Assembly (NCBI GenBank): GCA_963662355.1
Contig: OY759361.1
Location: forward strand, 248,001-312,000
Direction: 5' to 3'
Source of the DNA: WTFY01 sp026713925
Lineage (GTDB): Bacteria; Pseudomonadota; Gammaproteobacteria; UBA4575
Length of the DNA stretch: 64,000 bases
Shown here: one piece after another, positions 59,886-64,000 of the stretch
How positions within the stretch are numbered: the first letter of the stretch is position 1
Layout: each line of letters opens with the position of its first letter
Notes under the pieces: model-generated
Told to the model about the DNA's origin: nothing
Databases searched by the model: none
Seen by the model: the letters and a program-made list of their open reading frames with translations, nothing else
Made by a program: the position numbers and the translations under genes

Positions 59886-60052
59886 AAGTTTTCACCTCCT
59901 TGGAAAATAACGGCATCTTTGATGCAATCATATCATATACACCTGGACCAGAAGGAAATGGCACCCTGAAGGCAGGAACATGATACGTATCCCAGTTGAA
60001 AGGGCTCTGCACAGAAAGAGAGAAATCACAGGCTGCCAAACCAGAAGTCAGG
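59886..60052. other. Gap upstream of the one-cysteine DsrC paralogue
   Basis: These 167 bases lie between the GNAT gene stop and the DsrC-paralogue start. Apart from the Shine-Dalgarno next to 59885 I see no clear element. A minus-strand frame across 59863-60132 has no family features and I do not call it. Confidence 0.4.
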
Positions 60053-60523
60053 CTATGCCAAACGCTTTTCCATCCTCTCGTGTCGCAGAGCAGACAACTC
60101 GCTTTCGCTTTGCCCACGCACGACGTAGCCATTCCTGGTATAAAAGCTTACTGCCGATTCACGCGCATACAGCCAGCAGACTTGTACATGGTGGTCATAT
60201 GCAAACTGCTCAAGTCTCCTGAGAATACAGCTTCCAACACCCTGACACCTGTACCCCGGGTGAACTGCCATGTACCGGATCCTGGCTGTGTGATCAGATT
60301 CGATATGCACCCTGCCGGCACCCACTATGTGCTGTTCATCATAAGCAGCAACATGGAATGCGCTATTGTCCAGCTTATCCTGCTCACTGCCACGCGGCAA
60401 GGCAAGGGGCTTGCGTAACAATTCCCATCGGAATGAAAAATATTCGGCAAATTCTGCAGGAGTAGCTGGAGACCTGTAGCGAACCGGATGGGCGTTATGC
60501 GAATACGATCCAAGTGGTGGCAA
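60053..60523 (-). CDS. GNAT-family N-acetyltransferase
   Basis: The ~156-residue protein has the GNAT acetyl-CoA-binding motif V/A as RIRYMAVHPGYRCQGVGSCI, an upstream VGAGRVHIESD strand, and the late YTRNGYVVRG motif B. It resembles ElaA/YitI-like single-domain acetyltransferases. The start appears to be a TTG that overlaps the oxygenase gene by 29 bases. The acceptor (small amine or protein) is unknown. It is the last gene of the minus-strand run that begins at 62158. Confidence 0.88.
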   Translation of the reverse strand: MPPLGSYSHNAHPVRYRSPATPAEFAEYFSFRWELLRKPLALPRGSEQDKLDNSAFHVAAYDEQHIVGAGRVHIESDHTARIRYMAVHPGYRCQGVGSCILRRLEQFAYDHHVQVCWLYARESAVSFYTRNGYVVRGQSESELSALRHERMEKRLA

Positions 60524-61112
60524 TGTACTTCACTCCCTGTTCAAGGGTAACGCCCCGGTGTTCATGTGTCCAAAATGGAGGAAACAGAACCAGCTTACCT
60601 GCTTCAGGCTTGACCTTCACATCCTGAAACAGAAATTCCGTTTCTCCACCGGGTCCTGCTACATCGTTCAGGTACCAAATTGCCACCAGCTGGCGATGAC
60701 TGAAATCATGGCTTCCACCATCTATATGCCAGTGATAATACTCACCTGCACTGGTTCTTTGTATTCCATAGCCCATATCCTTGAACGGCCCCTTGAAAAA
60801 CGGATACTGCTCACGAAACTCCCTGACTGCAAGGCCCAACGCGTGGAAAAATGTCCGGTCTGCAGTTTCCCAGTGAGGTTTGCCACTTACCACGAGGTCC
60901 GTGGACTTCTTGATAGCGGAATCCCGGTCGGCTAGCTGTCCGATACGCCCTTCAAATTGTTCATCTTCAGCATTTTCAAAGCTCTGGATGACCTCTGCAC
61001 AAAATTGACTGGAAAGTGAGCCAGGTTGTTCAAATATGAAACTGCCAGGTTTGATCTCATGGATCGTTGGTTGAGCCTGTTCAGCCCTGTCATTTGCATG
61101 CTTGCCAATCAT
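60495..61112 (-). CDS. Prolyl-4-hydroxylase-like Fe(II)/2-oxoglutarate oxygenase
   Basis: The 205-residue protein has a double-stranded beta-helix with HWHIDGGSH supplying His129 and Asp131, a distal histidine in FWTHEHRGVTL (183 or 185), and Lys195 in GVKYIATTW for 2-oxoglutarate. NDVAGPGGETEFLFQD is the typical P4H strand pair. Its ATG overlaps the upstream gene's stop as ATGA, so translation is coupled. It is the third oxygenase of this superfamily in 7.5 kb. Confidence 0.88.
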   Translation of the reverse strand: MIGKHANDRAEQAQPTIHEIKPGSFIFEQPGSLSSQFCAEVIQSFENAEDEQFEGRIGQLADRDSAIKKSTDLVVSGKPHWETADRTFFHALGLAVREFREQYPFFKGPFKDMGYGIQRTSAGEYYHWHIDGGSHDFSHRQLVAIWYLNDVAGPGGETEFLFQDVKVKPEAGKLVLFPPFWTHEHRGVTLEQGVKYIATTWIVFA

Positions 61113-62158
61113 GACTCAAGTGAACTTTCCAATACAATTTTTTCCAGTACCTGCAACCCCCTGTCACCTTGTCTCTCGTAACAGGCCAGCATATCGCCTG
61201 CAACGCACAGCCAATGCTGCACCCCTTTCGCCACCAGTTTTTTCAATGGCTTCAGATCGCCAGTGTCCATCCATGCCTGGTATGCATTTTGAAACCCCGG
61301 AAATAGCTCCTTGCGGATGGCCGTCAGGTTGGCAGCATAAAAATGCAAGGATGCAGGGTTATAATTCTCTATCAATCCAGGCAAGGTTGAAAAACAGTCC
61401 GCCAGCAGATCCTTGACAGCCCTGGCCATCATTTCAGCCCTGGATCGGGGCAGATTTACAACCATCTCCCGCCAGCCGCAACCGAGTTCCCGCGATGCAA
61501 TGAACTCTCCTATTTCATGTAGAGCTACGGCCTCAAGCTCATTGTCTGTCATTTGATCCAGCGCGTGAACGATGTCTTTGTCAAAATCGTAATAGGACAA
61601 CGCCTTTGCCATGGCATTTTCATATTTGTGCCACCGCCACTCCTGATATTTTTCCCACAACAGCCTGCAAAGTGACTCTTTGCGTATAAATACATTTTTA
61701 CCCTGAGTCATTGCAGGCGGTGCTGTCAGGTCCCTTGCACATTCATCAGCAGATACGTAAATGGTGAAGTCATTATAGACTTCCTTAGATTCAAGTCTGG
61801 CAAGAAAGAAATTTGGCGTAGCACGCAAGCCAATTCCACCACTGTAAACATAGCGTTTTGGCACCAGCGCCTTGTTTATGTTTTCCGTATCGAAAGGATC
61901 AAACTCCTTGCCATCAATTGACAAAGGAATAAAACTCTCCTCTTCAAGACTTTCCCACAAGTTCTCCCGCTCCTGTACCCAGTCACCTACTTCATTTTTA
62001 GGCAGGGACTCATTGAATGCATACCCGTTTTCCCAGCGAAAATACTCCCGCATCTTCAAAAGATAGACACACAGCGTATAGTTTGCCGCATTGCGTGCAT
62101 CTGAAATATCACAGTTCTTCTGAACTGCTGTGCAAAGTAGCTCGGGATGGCTCACCAT
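61109..62158 (-). CDS. Unknown protein of 349 residues (Sfum_1244-like)
   Basis: A mixed, mainly helical cytoplasmic protein. Notable stretches are CVYLLKMREYFRWENGY near the N-terminus, GLRATPNFFLARLESKE, a central EAVALHEIGEFIASRELGCGW with an HEIGE that resembles a zinc-protease or metal-site helix, and a C-terminal helical bundle. I recall similar proteins of sulfur-metabolising bacteria catalogued as Sfum_1244 family; this name is from memory and no function is known. It is translationally coupled to the P4H-like gene and divergent from the next gene. Confidence 0.8.
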   Translation of the reverse strand: MVSHPELLCTAVQKNCDISDARNAANYTLCVYLLKMREYFRWENGYAFNESLPKNEVGDWVQERENLWESLEEESFIPLSIDGKEFDPFDTENINKALVPKRYVYSGGIGLRATPNFFLARLESKEVYNDFTIYVSADECARDLTAPPAMTQGKNVFIRKESLCRLLWEKYQEWRWHKYENAMAKALSYYDFDKDIVHALDQMTDNELEAVALHEIGEFIASRELGCGWREMVVNLPRSRAEMMARAVKDLLADCFSTLPGLIENYNPASLHFYAANLTAIRKELFPGFQNAYQAWMDTGDLKPLKKLVAKGVQHWLCVAGDMLACYERQGDRGLQVLEKIVLESSLES

Positions 62159-62232
62159 AGGTATATTATACGCCCAGTTATATTATGATCATAAATAGGG
62201 TCCGAATCTGACAAGTACGGCATGAGGAAATT

Positions 62233-62847
62233 GTGGCAAGACTAAAATCCAAATGGAATTTGCAAGACCGGCAACGTACGCCCGAAGAGATTGCAAGCGT
62301 AGTTGCCTTCAACCTTTGGGTGCTGGCAGCAGACTCATGTCTGTTTCTTGAAAACGAAGGGTTCGAGACCCAAACGCAGTCACAGCGACTTGATGTCATA
62401 GCAGAATTTGGCGCATTTGGTGCTCATGTGGCAGACCGCATGGTATTTGACAGCATGACAGCATCCGAGCGTGAGCAATTCATCAACTCTCTGGGACAAC
62501 ATCTTGCCAACACTATGCAGTCCAATCGGGAGGAAACCTGTGGAGCAGGCGACTATCGCAAGGACTTTATCGATTTGCTGAACGAAAGGATGGATGAATA
62601 CTCTGAATGCAGCTATACCTCGGAACACGGACCAGGTTTTCCAATGAGACGCCTGGCAGGAAACCACGTACAGGCGGTAATGGGTGAAAAAGACAATAAG
62701 TGGATCCCGGATTATGTAATTGATTCAGAAATTCCAAAACTGCTGCTGGGCCTGAAAAAAGTTTTCAGGGGGCAAGAAACCTCATTGAGCGGGGCAGATT
62801 TCTCTCCCCCTCCAATCCCGGAATCGGGAGTATGGGGCGAGGAATGA
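62233..62847 (+). CDS. Unknown protein of 204 residues
   Basis: A soluble, helical protein with no signal peptide. It starts MARLKSKWNLQDRQRTPEEI after a short divergent gap from the Sfum_1244-like gene. It contains AADSCLFLENEGFETQTQSQ, GAFGAHVADRMVFDSM and YTSEHGPGFPMRRLAG, and a proline-rich C-terminus. The start is GTG. I do not recognise a family or motif. Opposed orientation with its neighbour suggests a shared promoter region of 74 bases. Confidence 0.75.
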   Translation: MARLKSKWNLQDRQRTPEEIASVVAFNLWVLAADSCLFLENEGFETQTQSQRLDVIAEFGAFGAHVADRMVFDSMTASEREQFINSLGQHLANTMQSNREETCGAGDYRKDFIDLLNERMDEYSECSYTSEHGPGFPMRRLAGNHVQAVMGEKDNKWIPDYVIDSEIPKLLLGLKKVFRGQETSLSGADFSPPPIPESGVWGEE

Positions 62848-62950
62848 ATATCGAGGAATCGATGCCGGGGAAACAGGTATGCTCAGGGTTGACCCAGCCA
62901 GCATATCGAGTCCACTACTTGCAATGATCACACCTGGCCGGGAATACAGA

Positions 62951-63145
62951 TTACTTCTTCCACTTCTCAAAGTTATCCGTATTTTTCTCCTGACCATCCT
63001 CGTACCCGGCCGTGTAGGCTTCTGTCACACGCTGTTCTTCACGCTCGGGGTGACCCAGATATCCGCCCTGCCAGCCTAGTACATATTCCGGGTCCACACC
63101 TGCGGTTTCCATTTTGGTTATGGCATCTCTGTATGTCTGGTCCAT
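62951..63145 (-). CDS. Small acidic protein of 64 residues
   Basis: The 64-residue product starts MDQTYRDAITKMETAGVDPE and continues with YVLGWQGGYLGHPEREEQRV and AYTAGYEDGQEKN. The GWQGGYLGHP and AYTAGYEDG patches give it a regular aromatic-glycine pattern. A ribosome binding site (AAGGAGATAG) precedes the ATG. It lies 16 bases upstream-side of the TrpD2-like stop on the same strand, so the two may be co-transcribed. No family is known to me. Confidence 0.75.
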   Translation of the reverse strand: MDQTYRDAITKMETAGVDPEYVLGWQGGYLGHPEREEQRVTEAYTAGYEDGQEKNTDNFEKWKK

Positions 63146-63161
63146 GCTATCTCCTTAAGTC

Positions 63162-64000
63162 TTAATGTAGCCTGTTTTTCTGAAAATGCTTTAAAGCCTT
63201 GCCTGAGTCAATTGCAGCCCTGATAATCCCGGCAGAATCCTTCAGGTCCTTTTTGACTCCCATATGGGTGAGCATGATAGCCCCCGAATAAATCAGACTG
63301 TCCCGTGCAGGACCTTCTTTTCCTTCCAATGCGGACAGCCCTGCTAGTGCCGCCTTATTTGCAAGCTGGTCGATATCAAACTTGGCCGCCGTATCGTCAT
63401 CACCCTTCTCCTTGCTTGCTTCCAGTTCCGGCAAGGGCACCGCCCGGACATCCTGGTGAACATCGGCCTGCCCGGGATCAATCTCCACTTCTGTCATGGC
63501 ACCACCATGACGGTATTCAAAATACTTTGACACCTGTTTTAGAGACGGGGTCACACCCCCTTCTATACCACGCACAAACACTGAAGATTCAAAACCGGAC
63601 AGCTTGGCCAAATGCTCATACACTGGTGGATAGGGTTTATGCACATAGCCTGTCATCAGGTGTGTTCCAATCTTGCCGCGTACCGGACCTATCAAAACCT
63701 CCACAGTTGTAATCACGGGTCTCTTGACAATTTGAGTGCGTAGAGGGATCAAGTCATGCAACGCAGGGCAGATGTGCTTTTGGTCAATATAAGACCATCC
63801 TACATCGGGGTGATTGATCTGTTGGACAGCCTGCTGCGGGGTCAGGTCTACATTGATTGCTGCTGCACGCAAAACCTTTCTGTGCGTGGCCCCGTATTTG
63901 GGTCCGACCGCTTCGGCACCATGTGAAACTGCCCGCAGACCACAGGCTGCCAGGACAGCAGGCAAAAAGGGAGAAACCGGCAGCCCACGTGTGTATCCGT
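63162..64000 (-). CDS. TrpD2/YbiB-like phosphoribosyltransferase-fold protein, 5' truncated
   Basis: The frame is open through the window end, so the N-terminus is missing. The visible ~279 residues resemble the TrpD2 (YbiB) branch of the anthranilate phosphoribosyltransferase family: GYTRGLPVSPFLPAVLAACG, AVGPKYGATHRKVLRAA, NVDLTPQQAVQQIN, and a YIDQKHICPALHDLIPLR stretch equivalent to the TrpD FAPxxHPAM region. True TrpD PRPP-loop residues lie upstream, outside the window. YbiB of E. coli binds nucleic acid rather than making tryptophan; that role is a possibility here. An internal TTG at 63965 is not the real start. Confidence 0.8.
   Translation of the reverse strand, partial: GYTRGLPVSPFLPAVLAACGLRAVSHGAEAVGPKYGATHRKVLRAAAINVDLTPQQAVQQINHPDVGWSYIDQKHICPALHDLIPLRTQIVKRPVITTVEVLIGPVRGKIGTHLMTGYVHKPYPPVYEHLAKLSGFESSVFVRGIEGGVTPSLKQVSKYFEYRHGGAMTEVEIDPGQADVHQDVRAVPLPELEASKEKGDDDTAAKFDIDQLANKAALAGLSALEGKEGPARDSLIYSGAIMLTHMGVKKDLKDSAGIIRAAIDSGKALKHFQKNRLH

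Noticed and set aside
59863..60132. 89-codon minus-strand frame between the DsrC paralogue and the GNAT gene
   Set aside because: It overlaps both genes, has no recognisable features and no ribosome binding site.
1..64000. CRISPR array to go with the Cas6-like gene
   Set aside because: I found no regularly spaced direct repeats anywhere in the window by reading; only the 9-base tandem repeat at 12131-12155.
1..64000. tRNA or rRNA genes, IS elements, integrases, attachment sites
   Set aside because: None could be recognised in the intergenic sequence, and no transposase or integrase is encoded.

Overview
The window is a gene-dense piece of chromosome, moderate in G+C (roughly 45-50% by eye), from a gammaproteobacterium-like sulfur oxidiser. 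The housekeeping gene orders are proteobacterial: petABC-sspAB, murA-hisG-...-hisD-hisC, lptCAB-rpoN-hpf-ptsN-hprK-rapZ-PTS-mgtE, and nrdAB. The diagnostic content is a full reverse dissimilatory sulfite reductase (rDsr) locus, dsrABEFHCMKJOPNR, with dsrL in a second unit 4 kb away. DsrEFH, DsrL and DsrN mark the sulfur-oxidising rather than the sulfate-reducing form of the pathway. I see no IS elements, prophage genes, CRISPR arrays, rRNA or tRNA genes.

Layout. 1-11.9 kb, mostly minus strand: the end of a FAD-linked oxidase; sspB and sspA; the cytochrome bc1 complex (petC, petB, petA); a Nif3-like protein; then hisC, hisD, aroG, hisG, murA and an isolated mlaC. 12.3-23.9 kb, plus strand: a Ca/Na antiporter gene, kdsC, lptC, lptA, lptB, rpoN, hpf, ptsN, hprK, rapZ, a mannose-type EIIA, HPr, EI and mgtE. 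This is LPS export plus a regulatory phosphotransferase chain with no sugar permease. 24-31.5 kb: dcd, apbC, metG, a small ferredoxin, nth, and an hvfX-hvfB-hvfC-like RiPP maturation set with no visible precursor gene. 31.5-39 kb, minus strand: cobalamin adenosyltransferase, btuB, an SDR, and nrdB/nrdA with NrdR-like boxes upstream and a strong terminator downstream. 39.3-42.7 kb: an S24-like protein without its catalytic lysine, a rhodanese, a soluble NarX/NarL-type two-component pair and a 29-residue membrane microprotein.

42.8-53.5 kb: the dsr operon on the minus strand. DsrAB oxidises sulfane sulfur delivered through DsrEFH and DsrC. DsrMKJOP links DsrC trisulfide or thiols to the quinone pool, and DsrN and DsrR serve cofactor and maturation roles. 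The bc1 complex at the start of the window is a plausible downstream acceptor of those electrons.

53.8-64 kb: an accessory region divergent from dsrA. It holds a TauD-like oxygenase, a 59-67 residue protein, a Cas6/Cmx6-like protein with no CRISPR system, a cysteine-free DsrC paralogue, a 67-residue protein, a PKHD-type hydroxylase, a 104-residue protein, dsrL, a second DsrC paralogue keeping one of the two C-terminal cysteines, a GNAT acetyltransferase, a third Fe(II)/2-oxoglutarate-type oxygenase, two larger proteins of unknown function, a 64-residue protein and a TrpD2-like protein cut by the window end. The dsrA/tauD intergenic region carries three adjacent inverted repeats, and a 13-base part of one recurs at 56.03 kb. 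This accessory region is the best candidate for an undescribed system.
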